DNA of 64,000 nucleotides from Conus ventricosus (GCA_018398815.1 CM031602.1:101762397-101826396), one strand, 5' to 3'; shown: positions 44,011-53,913, counted from the first letter of the stretch. Notes: generated by a model from the letters alone, not told the origin. A program made the numbers and translations.

Positions 44011-44050
44011 GTTTTTAAATAATTAACTTTTTATTTGTTTTAAAAAAAAA
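44011..44050. promoter_or_regulatory. AT-rich divergent gap upstream of capsid gene
   Basis: 40 bp, almost pure A/T (TTTAAATAATTAACTTTTTA, poly-A), between diverging starts; likely promoter region by layout only. Confidence 0.4.
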
Positions 44051-45318
44051 ATGTCACAATTATATGGTTCAATTCTTGACCCGCATAGAAAACTGAAGAG
44101 CCCTTTGGCGTGAAGGGAAATAAACGGAATATTACTGTTCCAAATAATCCATCTACTATTGATGCAGATCAAATTCTTACTGTCAAATTTCCAGACCTAG
44201 GAGCAGATGAAGTGATTGTGCCAGGCTCTGCGCAACTTACTTTCAAAATAGAACTCAATCAGCAACAGACCCAAACAGGACAGTTGTCCAGAATCTGGGA
44301 CGGGCAATCGTTAAGAAAATTTCTATAAAACTTGAGGGGCAAGAAATATTTTCTTTACACAATGCAGACATATTTTTAATCTATTCTGATCTATGGCTAA
44401 CGAGAATGAAAGGGATGATCTTGCGTTTCAAGGAATCGAAAAAAATGAAGCACTAAAACACAGAATACTTGCTGAAGATGCTAAAGACGGTAACAAGTAT
44501 GTAGCTGTAAATTGTGCGTATGGAAATCGCTTTTCTATTCCCTTAGATTTTGAGTTGTTAAAAGCGCATGCGCCATACTTTCAAGGAGCATTAAAAGACA
44601 GATTGTCATATGAACTAACTTTTAATGAATACAAACGTGTTATCAGATCATCAGACACCGAAGCAAAGTACAGCATTTCTGACATCGCGCTAGAGTTTGA
44701 CGTTTTAGCAACCCTAATTTAGCAAGGCTGTTTGAGCAACAAAATCAGTCAAAATTAGCAATATATTACGAAAGAGTGATTCATCATACAAACATATCCC
44801 AGAAGCAAGAATGACATTATATGGAATTTTAGTTTTAGTGCCGCAGCAAGATCGCTTAAAGTATTTTATTGCTGTGTGAAGATGAAAAAGAACCATTCAA
44901 AAGACAAAGCGAAAAGTTCATTAATCCTAAAATAACGAAAGTACAATGTTCGATTGAGGGTAGTCCTAACTAAATCTACGCTAGCGGGCTTAAACCTTAT
45001 CAGCATTTTGACGAAATAAGAAAACTGTTTGGGGGTGGGAGGTGTAGAAATCCAACAGTAGACCTTGTGTCTAAAGATCTACACCTTCTACAGTGTTAGG
45101 CTCGATGATTATTTAACAACAAAATACGGTTTATGGATTGACCTAAGATCGACAGAGGATAATCGGTTGCATGGAAGTGGGAGAACGGTTAAAGACGTAA
45201 TAAGCATTCAAATTGATAAAGAAAAAGATGGCGATAAACCAGTTAATGTACATTTGTTTTTAATATTAATGCGCAGCTGAATATTCAAGATAACAGATTA
45301 AAAGATATACAATACTAA
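44051..45318 (+). pseudogene. Major capsid protein (double jelly-roll), multiply frameshifted
   Basis: ATG 44051, stop 45316-45318, about 420 codons. Recognisable Polinton capsid blocks in successive frames: VPNNPSTIDADQIL..FPDLGADEVIVPGS (44130-44240), NRFSIPLDFELL (44523-44560), DRLSYELTFNEYKRVI (44600-44645), FDVLA (44697), DDYLTTKYGLWIDLRSTED..LHGSGR (45100-45185) and a beta-rich end. The family forms the icosahedral shell of Polinton-type particles. At least six one-base shifts (about 44113, 44320, 44395, 44717, 44875, 45265) prevent translation. All lie in a coding context that is otherwise well kept, so the decay is recent or partly technical. Confidence 0.85.
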
Positions 45319-45343
45319 ATTATTTTTTATTTTATAAAAAAGC

Positions 45344-46051
45344 ATGTCTGTTCAGGTTTATCCAAATGTGCCTACAGCGCCAGAGTCACCAAAAGAAGGG
45401 ATAGTAGAAACCCCTGACATAAAAACCTTCGATTAACCAACATTACACAAATGCAACAAAAACTAGAGAAAGACCTTTCAAAATACAGCAAAACCAAACG
45501 AAGGTATTCTGCTGTCTTTAATGCTGTTACATATGTTAATACTGGAGCATCGACTATTAGTGCTCTATCAGCAGGAACAAGTGTAGGTCTCTTGGCAACA
45601 GGCGTAGGTGCGCCCGCAGCTTTACCTCTAGGCGGTTTTGTTTTTAAACTCTTGGCCTGTGTTCATTAGCTGTAAGTGCTGCTAGCAAAAAATTAAAAAC
45701 TAAACTCCAAAAGCACACAGCTATGGTTCAACTAATAACAGCTAAACTTAGTTCGTTCAAACTGACAATTAATAAGCACTAGTTGACTCAAACATCACGG
45801 ATGAAGAATTTAGTCGTTTACAGGCCGATTTTGATGACTATAAAAGACAAAAGTTTGATCTTCAAAAAAAGGCAAGGGCAAGTTTTTCTCAACAGCCAGA
45901 CACCGAGCAGATTAAAAAAGGAATGTTTAAAAAAAGTAAACGAGACATTAAACTCTGTTCTAAACAGCTCACATTAACAACATCAAAGGGCGTTTATACT
46001 TTAGTTTATGAGTCCAAGCACAAAAAGACCGTTGATATTGATTCTGATTAA
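45344..46051 (+). pseudogene. Conserved Polinton protein with hydrophobic centre, three frameshifts
   Basis: ATG 45344 (MSVQVYPNVPTAPESP), stop 46049-46051. After a shift at about 45435 comes a charged helix (MQQKLEKDLSKYSKTKRRY) and a Gly/Ala-rich hydrophobic region (SALSAGTSVGLLATGVGAPA, about 45560-45630). After shifts at about 45650 and 45780, a C-terminal part NITDEEFSRLQADFDDY follows. Proteins with this layout recur in Polintons downstream of the capsid gene; role unknown, possibly membrane or internal virion protein. Confidence 0.7.
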
Positions 46052-46120
46052 GACGACTTTGGGAGTCGATGTTTTTTTTTAATTTAAATAAATATTTTAA
46101 GTTAGAAAAGAAAACTTAAG
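46052..46120. promoter_or_regulatory. AT-rich leader before the polymerase gene
   Basis: 69 bp with poly-T and TTTAAATAAATATTTTAAG; probable promoter or leader, inferred from position. Confidence 0.3.
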
Positions 46121-49100
46121 ATGGCTAAGATATATGAAGGACCAGACGAATTGTTTGAAGGAATGCTCGAGGGAGAGCGTTTATCAAGAGCTTTAAATGA
46201 TATTAATCTAGAAGTCATTGATCCTGCAAACGTACAGGCAAGTGTTGTTCATGCTATTTCTCAAGTTCCAGGTAAACTAACAATAGACCCGCCAGTTAAA
46301 GTAATGTTAGCTGTTTTAATCGACTATATAACAATAAATGAAGAAAATCTAGAAGTCTGGGTCTCAACTAAACAACAGACTATTCTTTCCTCTAATGACT
46401 TAACACCTGGTTGGGCAGACCAACTGCTTACACAGTTTGATGTGGCCGCTGAAGAAGCCAAAATGAGAGGCTCTGGTTGGTCAGAGGGCGAAGTCCTAGA
46501 GATCAGATTAAAACAGGCTAAGTATGCACCGATTGTAGGCAAGTCTTACATTCCACTACCTCCAGCATTAGTCGCAAAAAGAGCAGTTCTAAACATAAAG
46601 AATACAGACAACAAATGTTTTATGTGGTGTGTTCTTGCAAGGCTGCATTACGTCCGGAAAAACGCAGAGAAAGTGGCTAACTATCAGCCTTACATCAATG
46701 ATCTTAACTTTAGTGGAATATCCTTTCCTGTTAGTGTAGACCAAATTGATCAGTTTGAAGAACAAAACAAACCAATAACTGTTAATATCTACACATGGGA
46801 TGAGGAAAACAAATCTACGGCCCATTAGAGTGTCCAAAAACAGTCCATCGATTGGCGAACCAGACAAAAATCATGTTGACTTACTACTGATGTTTTCACC
46901 AGCAGGGTTGCCCCAACATTACACATTGATACGCACAATGAGTAGACTAATGCAGCAAACTTCAAAGCATAAAAATAAGCAAGAATTCTGTAGAAAATGT
47001 TTAACAAGAATTCCATCCGTTCAAGCCGCGCTTGAACATATAAAACATTGTAAAAGTTCTGTAGACTGTAAGACAGAACTAATTACGCTCCCACCTGGAT
47101 CTAAAGTTAGTTTTAAGAACTGGAAACGGCTGCAAACAAGTCCATACGTAGTTTACGCAGACTTCGAGTCGCTTATTGTTCCCTATGAAGGGCCAACCCC
47201 ACAAAAACTTCGAAAAACAGTCTTAATGAGTAATCATCAGATTTGTTCCTATGCTTTTATCATTGTCAGGTCGGATGGCGTCCATTCAGAGCCAGAATTA
47301 TATAGAGGACCTAATGATGCAGAAACCTTCTTAAAACGCATGCAAGAAGTGCGTAATGACTGTTCTAATAATCTAAACTTATCTGAAATCATAATGACGC
47401 CTGAAGACCAAGAACAGTATGACTCAGCCACACATTGTTGGATTTGTGGGGCGGCCTTGGTTGCCGCCGGTTTAGGTCTCTCTTCAGAAGCAGCGAATCC
47501 GACAGTAAGAGACCATGATCACATTAGCGGAAAGTTCAGAGGAGCAGCACACAGTAAATGCAATCTTCAACTAAAGTTTGAACCAAAGACATGGAAGCTT
47601 CCCATCTTCTTTCATAACTTGCGAGGTTACGACTCTCATCTTATAATGCAAGCAGTAACCGATGCCTTCAGGGTAACATGCATTGCACAGTCATCAGAAA
47701 AGTACATGTGTTTCACTTTAAATAACATGTCTTTTTATGACTCTATGCAACACCTGATGGGTTCATTAGAGTCACTGGCTATGTCCTTAAAATCTTGCCC
47801 AATAACGGAAGAATATTTTGACCCAACACTTGTTAGAAAGGGTGTTTACCCTTATGAGTACATGAACAGTTGGGAAAGGTTTGACGAAGATACACTTCCA
47901 CCTAAAGTTGCGTTCTGTTCTAGTCTCAGAGGAGAGGAAATCAGCGATTCCGATTACCAGCATGCTCAAGATGCGTGGCAGAAGTTAAAGTGTAAAACGA
48001 TGGGAGACTATCATGATTCATACTTGATGGCCGATGTATGTTTGTTGGCGGACGTCTTTGAAAATTATAGAAAGACCTGCATGAAACATTACAGCCTGGA
48101 TCACGCGCATTACATTTCTGCGCCCGGGATGAGTTGGGATGCTTTCTTAAAGTTTACTGGAGTACAGATTGATTTATTGTTTGATTTACCAATGATTCAG
48201 ATGATTGAAAACGGATTGCGTGGAGGAATTAGTATGGCGTCGCACCATTACTGTAAAGCAAACAACAAATACCTGGACGACTATGAACCAAGTAAAAGGT
48301 CTAACTATATCATGTATTTAGATGCAAACAATCTGTATGTTTGGGCTATGGCGCAATCACTTCCATTACGCAACTTTAAAATGCACACAGCCGACGATCC
48401 AAAAAATATTCAAAGAGCATTAAAGTGGTTGATCAGTTTGACGCCAGATCTACAGCGTGGTTTCATTCTAGAAGTTGACTTAGAATATCCTCAGGAACTC
48501 CATGACCTGCATAATGACTATCCATTAGCAGCAGAAAGTCTAAAGATGGCAAAAACAGAACCACCTAAACTTGTGCCTAATCTTTGAGGCAAAAAAAATA
48601 TGTCTGTCATTACAGACTTCTACAATTTTATTTAAGGCATGGTTTGAAGTTGACAGCTGTTCATCGTATAATTGCTTTTGATCAAGAACAGTTCATGAAA
48701 CCATACATCATGAAGAACACTGATCTCAGAACTAAATCCACAGATGCTTCAGAAAAAGACTTTTTCAAGCTGATGAACAACAGCTGTTTTGGAAAGACTA
48801 TGGAGAATCCGCACAAGCGTAAAGATGTTAGATTGGTCACCAGAGAGAACGAAGCAATTAGCTGACTTCAAAACCTAATTATCAGGACTTTAGAAAATTT
48901 CATGATCAGCTTTTTGGCATAACGATAAAGAAAAAGAAAGTCAAATTGGACAAACCCGTTTTTATTGGGTTTACTCTTTTAGAATTATCAAAGCTTTTGA
49001 TGTTAGAATTTCTTTATGACTACTTTAAGCCCTTGTATCCAGAGTCCAGAGTACTTTACACAAATACAGATAGTTTTGTTATAGATATCCCTACTGAAGA

Positions 49101-49544
49101 CATCTATAAAGACATGGAATTAGAAATAGCTAAAGGGCATGCGGGATGGTACGACACATCTGATTACCCTAAAGATTCGCCTTTGCATTCAACTGTTAAT
49201 AAGAAGGTTTTAGGAAAGATGAAGGATGAATTATCTGGAGGGGTGATCAAGGAGTTTGTTGGTTTAAGGTCGAAAATGTACAGTATTTCGAGCCAGGAGA
49301 AAACTATCAAAAAGCAAAGGGAATATCTCCCAGTGTTGTGCAGTCAAACATATCGCTTGACAACTATAAAGAAGCATTGTTTGACAATAAGACTTTTCGT
49401 CATGACAACGTAAAACTACGATCTAATCTACATGAGATCAACACAACAGTTGTAACAAAGAAGTCATTAGATAGAACAAACACAAAACGAGTATTTGTTA
49501 ATCCAGAATTTTCATATGCAATTGGGCACTGGAGAACAGCATAA
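46121..49544 (+). pseudogene. Protein-primed DNA polymerase B (pPolB), disrupted
   Basis: ATG 46121, stop 49542-49544 (about 1140 codons). The N-terminal part (46121-46828) has the KCFMWCVLARLH...YQPYINDLNF block typical of animal pPolBs. After a shift near 46820: exonuclease I VVYADFESL, an HNH/endonuclease VII-like insert (HCWICG...VRDHDHISGKFRGAAHSKCNL), exonuclease II FHNLRGYDSHLI, exonuclease III MADVCLLADVFE, polymerase motif A MYLDANNLYVWAMA and motif B NNSCFGKTMENPHKR, then motif C YTNTDSF. Breaks: TGA at 48585-48587, shifts at about 48595, 48865 and 49310-49340. Compared with Polinton A, motif A has Val for Gly and motif C has Asn for the first Asp, a metal-binding position. The enzyme would replicate linear element DNA; this copy should be inactive. 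Confidence 0.93.
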
Positions 49545-49865
49545 TTACATACCATCTTCATATTTTTCCTCAAGTTTTGTTATAAGCTCAATCATATCAT
49601 TAACCAATTCAGTCAAATTATTTTTCATGTTTGCTTGATGTGCTCGAATTTTTTTTATTATTTCAAGATATTCTTTTCCCCATATCTGATGATCAAAATT
49701 TGGGAATTTGGGTTGTAGGTGATTTGGATGCATTGCCATGTGCCGATAAATCCGCACAAATGTTTCATTAATAATAGAATTCGTATCATATAATTCCCGT
49801 ATCAATTCCAAGTTCTCTTCATTTATCATTCTTGTTTCATTCGGCGCTTCCTTCTGAGCTTCCAT
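49545..49865 (-). CDS. Small Polinton protein, 106 aa, function unknown
   Basis: ATG at 49863-49865; the stop codon abuts the polymerase stop on the other strand. Helical, acidic N-terminus; C-terminal helix KNNLTELVNDMIELITKLEEKYED may form a short coiled coil. No membrane segment. Present at the same place in Polinton A. It lies 21 bp downstream of the integrase stop, so it may share its transcript. Confidence 0.65.
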   Translation of the reverse strand: MEAQKEAPNETRMINEENLELIRELYDTNSIINETFVRIYRHMAMHPNHLQPKFPNFDHQIWGKEYLEIIKKIRAHQANMKNNLTELVNDMIELITKLEEKYEDGM

Positions 49866-49886
49866 TTTATGTAAATTAAAAATTAA

Positions 49887-50849
49887 TTAAGCAACTGGAT
49901 CTGTGCCTGGCGGGATTATTTGCAGTTCTTCCTTCACAAAAGATCTTTGGGGGGCTGGTCGTTTTGTTGTGTCAGTTTCTCGTAAATAATACACAGGCGG
50001 ATTCATTTTTACAATTCTTTTTATTTCATATGGATCAACACTCCAAACTGGATCGGTTGCCCTGATGCGAGTGTCCCCTTCTGCTTCTCCCGGTAAATAA
50101 AGGTACCTTACTTTTAAACCAAACGGTAATAGTTTGCTGGATGAACTGGCGTCTCCTTCAACAGCATTTATTGTTTGTTTTTTGATTGCTTGTACTGGTT
50201 TTAGACCTGTTAATTTAAATTCTTCATTATTCATTGCGCGCAAAACTGAGGGCAGTCTTCTAACCCATTCTGTGTTGCGAGAATTGTCAATAAGCTCTCT
50301 GTGATACTGGTAGGAAAAAAGTCTTTCAGATAACTGTTTGTTAAAGTTTTCAACTAAAGCCTGTGATCTGTGCACTCCTGGAATGCCTCTTTTAATGGTA
50401 ACTCTATGTTTTAACAATAATTGATTCACTTGGCCTTTAATTTCTTTTCCATCATCGACTTGAATCATGCGAGGATAAGTTAGCGGGCCTCGTTGGTATA
50501 TCAGTTGTATGGCAACAGCAACAGCAGAAGCACTCTTTTGTGATAATGGTTCTGCATCTTTGTATCTTGAAGATATGTCAATGACTGTGAGTGCGTACTT
50601 AAATCTTTTTCGTCTAATCGTATCATGGGGTAAATATAGAAGATCCATTTGATGGGTGTCGTTCGGTATTGTATTCACAAAGTGTGGTCTCTGTATTCGT
50701 CTAGGTGCAGGTAAATAAATTTGCCAAATCGCTTGTTTAGATAACCATTCCTTTGCTGTTTGTTCACTGACTCCCGCTGCTTGGCTTAGCTTTTTTATTG
50801 CCGTGATTCCCTTCCAATATCCTTTTGGCGAATAATAGATTTTGTTCAT
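49887..50849 (-). CDS. Retroviral-type DDE integrase of Polinton, intact (320 aa)
   Basis: ATG at 50847-50849. An N-terminal helix-turn-helix (residues about 14-40, ITAIKKLSQAAGVSEQTAKE) precedes the RNase-H-like core with D69 (HQMDLLYLP), D132 (IQVDDGKE) and E167 (SQALVENFN), spacing as in the rve family. The C-terminal ~80 residues, with a VWSVDPYEIKRIV...YYL block, resemble the chromodomain-like tail of Polinton integrases. It cuts and joins the element ends to host DNA and makes the 6-bp duplication seen at 39283 and 53914. Length is in the usual range; no defect seen. Confidence 0.95.
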   Translation of the reverse strand: MNKIYYSPKGYWKGITAIKKLSQAAGVSEQTAKEWLSKQAIWQIYLPAPRRIQRPHFVNTIPNDTHQMDLLYLPHDTIRRKRFKYALTVIDISSRYKDAEPLSQKSASAVAVAIQLIYQRGPLTYPRMIQVDDGKEIKGQVNQLLLKHRVTIKRGIPGVHRSQALVENFNKQLSERLFSYQYHRELIDNSRNTEWVRRLPSVLRAMNNEEFKLTGLKPVQAIKKQTINAVEGDASSSSKLLPFGLKVRYLYLPGEAEGDTRIRATDPVWSVDPYEIKRIVKMNPPVYYLRETDTTKRPAPQRSFVKEELQIIPPGTDPVA

Positions 50850-50855
50850 TTTTAT

Positions 50856-51262
50856 TCAGCCAATATTATGTGCAACAAAATACACAACGGTCATACCAAA
50901 GACGATAAACACGATTTCTTGCATCTTTTGTTTTTCTGATGGTTGATAAAAGTCGCTGAATTTTGGTGGGGCAATGTCTCGATTGGTTTGCCTGTTACAA
51001 GAAAATATTCTTTTATTGCCTGGTCAACGTCTTTAAATGTGTAAGCTGCATGTCCCTGTTTTTTCAGGTTATCGTTAATAAAATCTAACTGCTCAATTCT
51101 CTGCTTTTCATAGTTATCTTGTGCAGCCGCTAGTTGCTCGATAGCTTTGTTATGTCTTTTTCTCTCGCTGTCATCCCGCAGTTTACTAAATGCGTAATTA
51201 CTTCCACTAAAAGCAAGCGCATTAACCACAGCGCCACCTATCATCATTACGAGTGAAGCCAT
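50856..51262 (-). pseudogene. Conserved Polinton small protein (GGAVVNALAF family), one frameshift
   Basis: ATG at 51260-51262. The open part (123 codons) holds MMIGGAVVNALAFSGSNYAF, a charged helix (KRHNKAIEQLAAAQ) and the LDFINDNLKKQGHAAYTFKDVDQAI block, which recurs across animal Polintons. The run GGGG near 50968 (CCCC on the coding strand) is five bases in Polinton A; with four, the frame shifts and loses a C-terminal membrane helix that is still readable down to a stop at 50856-50858. Function unknown; two hydrophobic ends suggest a membrane or virion protein. Confidence 0.78.
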
Positions 51263-51286
51263 TTTTATAAATGTATTTTTTAAATT

Positions 51287-51517
51287 TTACATATTGATGC
51301 TGTCTGGAATTATTCCTTGCTTAACTAGAAAATCTTTCATAGCAAACGAAGCTGTAATAACAGCAATCAGCTTTGCTGAATCCTCAAAGCCTAGCTTGCC
51401 AAGATCTGCTGGTTTTATTTTTAACAGGCTTTTACCAAGCATTGTGTATCCTACACTTAGGCCTCCAATAACAGCAGAATGGTATACAAGGTTGGTTACA
51501 GTTTTTTCGGTGCTCAT
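51287..51517 (-). CDS. Conserved Polinton small membrane protein, 76 aa
   Basis: ATG at 51515-51517. Two hydrophobic stretches (SAVIGGLSVGYTMLG, about 14-28, and LIAVITASFAMKDFLV, about 50-65) with an ADLGKLGFEDSAK linker. This small protein recurs next to the preceding gene in Polintons; function unknown. It diverges from the 173-aa gene across 35 bp. Confidence 0.72.
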   Translation of the reverse strand: MSTEKTVTNLVYHSAVIGGLSVGYTMLGKSLLKIKPADLGKLGFEDSAKLIAVITASFAMKDFLVKQGIIPDSINM

Positions 51518-51552
51518 TTTTAAAAAATAAAATAATTATAATTAATAAAACC
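51518..51552. promoter_or_regulatory. 35-bp divergent AT-rich gap, putative bidirectional promoter
   Basis: Contains AATAATTATAATTAATAAAA between two diverging start codons. The same sequence is kept in Polinton A (4502-4538), although the genes around it have decayed. Confidence 0.45.
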
Positions 51553-52074
51553 ATGAACAGCGATGATCTACTACAGCTACAGGGTAGCCTAAACCTTCCT
51601 GAACGTACAAATGAACAAGTTGATATGCCAAAAAAAGAAAGACTGTATTCTTTGGCAGCATGTGGGAAAACAAAACAGTTCCTCGGAAATGAATTCAGCA
51701 TACAACAGATTCAAGATATGTCGCCACAAGACATTGAAAAGTATCATAACAGGTATGAAGCACAACTGGGATCAAGAATGGTAAAAAGCGTCGGCCAAAC
51801 GGTTCTTAGTTTGTACACTAAACTAGTTAGTAGATTTGCGCCCATTGATTCTGAACAAGATTTTATGTATGATTTAACACAGGATCCAGTTTTAACAAAG
51901 TCATTAGAGACTCTAGGATGTGATCTGTATTACAGATTTGGAACATTATTGTCACCGCTAATCATGGGATTAATTACTTTTAATCATATAGATTTTGTTT
52001 CCCTAAAAAATGACCGAGCCAGAAAATCAGCAGAATCAGAAAACATTGAGTCAGGTGGAGAAAGTGACCAGTAA
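51553..52074 (+). CDS. Conserved Polinton protein, 173 aa
   Basis: ATG 51553. Blocks: LYSLAACGKTKQFLGNE (about 31-47), SPQDIEKYHNRYEAQLGSRM (about 56-75), SVGQTVLSLYTKLVSRFAPI, and LGCDLYYRFGTLLSPLIMGLI with a hydrophobic helix (about 123-145). The final 22 codons overlap the start of the next gene in another frame. Such proteins recur in animal Polintons; role unknown. No sign of a kinase despite the short GKTK string. Confidence 0.75.
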   Translation: MNSDDLLQLQGSLNLPERTNEQVDMPKKERLYSLAACGKTKQFLGNEFSIQQIQDMSPQDIEKYHNRYEAQLGSRMVKSVGQTVLSLYTKLVSRFAPIDSEQDFMYDLTQDPVLTKSLETLGCDLYYRFGTLLSPLIMGLITFNHIDFVSLKNDRARKSAESENIESGGESDQ

Positions 52075-52486
52075 AAAGCCTCCTCATCCTGGGTGCGTTG
52101 CAGCAGGAAAAAAATTAGCAGAGTGGAACAAACAAACAAAATTAAAATTACAAGCACATAATATAACTCATAATGAAAAAGTGCTAGAGCCGCAGGCAGT
52201 TGTTTCAACGCCAGCTATAAACACACCAGAACAAGTTGATTCAAGACCTACAACAACAACAGGGCTGCCTACACCGCCAAAGTCTTCATGGAATTTTCTT
52301 AAAGCAATTGTCATTTTTGGCGGCATTGCTGGGGGTGGTTATTACGGTTATAAAATATATAAACAACGACAGCAAAAACCAAAGCAGTCCAAACAATCTC
52401 AACCACTAAATACAGAAGCCAAACACAAAAGCATGCCAGAACCACCAACAACAAAAGATCATTTTGATCCATTTCAGATGCAATAA
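52010..52486 (+). CDS. Conserved Polinton single-pass membrane protein, 158 aa
   Basis: ATG 52010, overlapping the preceding gene by 65 bp. N-terminal block CVAAGKKLAEWNKQTKLKLQ (about 29-48), Pro/Thr-rich linker, membrane helix FLKAIVIFGGIAGGGYYGY (about 95-113) followed by KIYKQRQQKPKQSKQ, then a polar tail. A basic segment after the helix predicts the C-terminus on the cytoplasmic or interior side. A small virion membrane or scaffold role is possible but unproven. Confidence 0.72.
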   Translation: MTEPENQQNQKTLSQVEKVTSKKPPHPGCVAAGKKLAEWNKQTKLKLQAHNITHNEKVLEPQAVVSTPAINTPEQVDSRPTTTTGLPTPPKSSWNFLKAIVIFGGIAGGGYYGYKIYKQRQQKPKQSKQSQPLNTEAKHKSMPEPPTTKDHFDPFQMQ

Positions 52487-52504
52487 TACTTTAAGAACTT
52501 AATA

Positions 52505-52860
52505 AATAATTATAAGTTGACTTGAATAAGAACTTGGTTGTACTTAGAGGATGACTTAGTTATGAACTTAGGGTGACTTAAGATGACTTGATCAAGAACT
52601 TATTAAGAACTTGAGGAGACTTGATTAAGACCTTAATTAAAGAACTTGTGGTGACTTGATTAAAAACTTAACTAAGAACTTGAGGTGACTTAAGGTGACT
52701 TAATCAAGAACCTGAGGAGACTTGATTAAGAACTTAATTAAAGAACTTGTGGTGACTTGATTAAAAACTTAACTAAGAACTTAGAGGTTACTTGATTAAG
52801 AACTTAGAACGACTTGATAGCGACTTGAATAAGAACCTATGGCGACTTGATGAAACGTAA
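52505..52860. repeat. Degenerate tandem repeat GACTTGATTAAGAACTTA (Polinton B)
   Basis: About fifteen imperfect direct repeats, unit near 18-24 bp, partly palindromic (CTTGATTAAG...). A homologous array occupies the same position in Polinton A. Confidence 0.8.
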
Positions 52861-53329
52861 AATAAAAACACAATCCATTGTTACATTCTTTTACACACCC
52901 TATAGGAAAGGGGAGTTCTGCACCACCTCCAAAAAAATTGTATACTCCCCCTTACCCTATTAAAAAATTTATGTACTCCCTCAAGAGCAGCTTAAAAAAT
53001 TCTCACTTCCTATTTCTAGACTATTCTAGAAAAGTGCAGGAAAAAAACAGTAACTTAAACTATGGTCCACTTGTAGGCGTCTGTTGGAAAAACTTGCAGA
53101 GCTGATTGTAGATTTGATATAATTTTAACAGCTGTTGTTATTGTGATGTTCAGCTGTTTAAGACGTGGGTACAGGTTGAAAACTTTAGCCACTTTCATAA
53201 TTTTATGCCCCCAAGACACGCTGATACCACTCACACTTAGCCATAGATCACAACAACGTTCAGCTCAGGCTTTGCTAAACAAGACTGTTACAAACTGTGT
53301 AATACGGGTTGGTTTTACCTCGTTAATGT

Positions 53330-53363
53330 GCATGCCCAGTGGAATCAAGTCCACTGAGCATGC
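53330..53363. repeat. 34-bp inverted repeat, copy 1
   Basis: GCATGCCCAGTGGA-ATCAAG-TCCACTGAGCATGC: 13-bp arms around a 6-base loop, with one central mismatch in each arm. Confidence 0.75.
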
Positions 53364-53533
53364 GCGCACGATGAGCGAGCAGCCAACTGGAGCAAGATCC
53401 TTTCAACCACTTATAGAAATCTCGCTATTCAGAACTGCAAGCAATAGAAATCGATCGCTATTCATAACTGCACCCTCTATTGAGTAGGGGAGAGAACGTA
53501 AAAATGCCAGCATTAGAGTCAACCGCCCGAAAC

Positions 53534-53567
53534 GCATGCCCAGGGGAATCAAGTCTACTGAGTATGT
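53534..53567. repeat. 34-bp inverted repeat, copy 2 (diverged)
   Basis: GCATGCCCAGGGGA-ATCAAG-TCTACTGAGTATGT; same loop and length as copy 1, weaker arms. Confidence 0.65.
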
Positions 53568-53698
53568 GTGATTGCTGTGATAAGAGTTTCTTTCAATTTC
53601 AATAGGCTTTTGAAAGTCATTGAATTGCCTGCACGGCAAGCGGGAAGGTATGGTTTCACTTCAGCGCACTCGTGTGCGTGTACATTCTGTGTACATAC

Positions 53699-53913
53699 AT
53701 GATGTTATTGAAAATGATCAGGAAAAACACAGGATTAAGCAAAAACTAAAATCTGAAAAGTTTAGTAAATTAGTATTGAAAACGGATAATCATACACAGT
53801 ATGCATGTTTGTAGGGTTTACTAGGAGAGAACTAATAAAGGCGGATTCCTAGCTTAATCGCCCGAAACTTGGTTGAGGGCGGTTAAGCTAGAATCCGCCT
53901 GTATTAGTTCTCT
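53699..53913. repeat. Right terminal inverted repeat of Polinton B
   Basis: Inverse complement of 39289-39503. On the plus strand it encodes a duplicate of the ATPase C-terminus (stop at 53812-53814), with no gene body in front. Confidence 0.93.
53826..53913. repeat. 88-bp terminal palindrome, right
   Basis: Mirror of the left one; apex GAAACTTGGTTGA at 53864-53876. Confidence 0.92.

Larger units (their letters stand above)
52861..53698. other. Non-coding right subterminal region of Polinton B
   Basis: No gene. Notable contents are two related inverted repeats (see below), a 16-bp direct repeat GCTATTCA.AACTGCA (about 53411 and 53457), and a CTTGCAGAG/CTGTTGG stretch without similarity to Polinton A. 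Confidence 0.5.
39289..53913. mobile_element. Polinton/Maverick element B, 14,625 bp
   Basis: Begins AGAGAACTAATAAAG and ends with its inverse. It has 215-bp terminal inverted repeats and is flanked by the 6-bp direct repeat ATCCTA, all as expected for Polintons. It encodes a packaging ATPase, major capsid protein, protein-primed DNA polymerase B, retroviral-type integrase and small conserved Polinton proteins. It sits inside the 54-bp satellite, which resumes in register on the far side. Several genes are frameshifted, so the copy is probably not autonomous. Confidence 0.96.

Noticed and set aside
51553..52074. P-loop ATPase because of GKTK
   Set aside because: The string ACGKTKQF lacks the GxxxxGK[ST] spacing and any Walker B.
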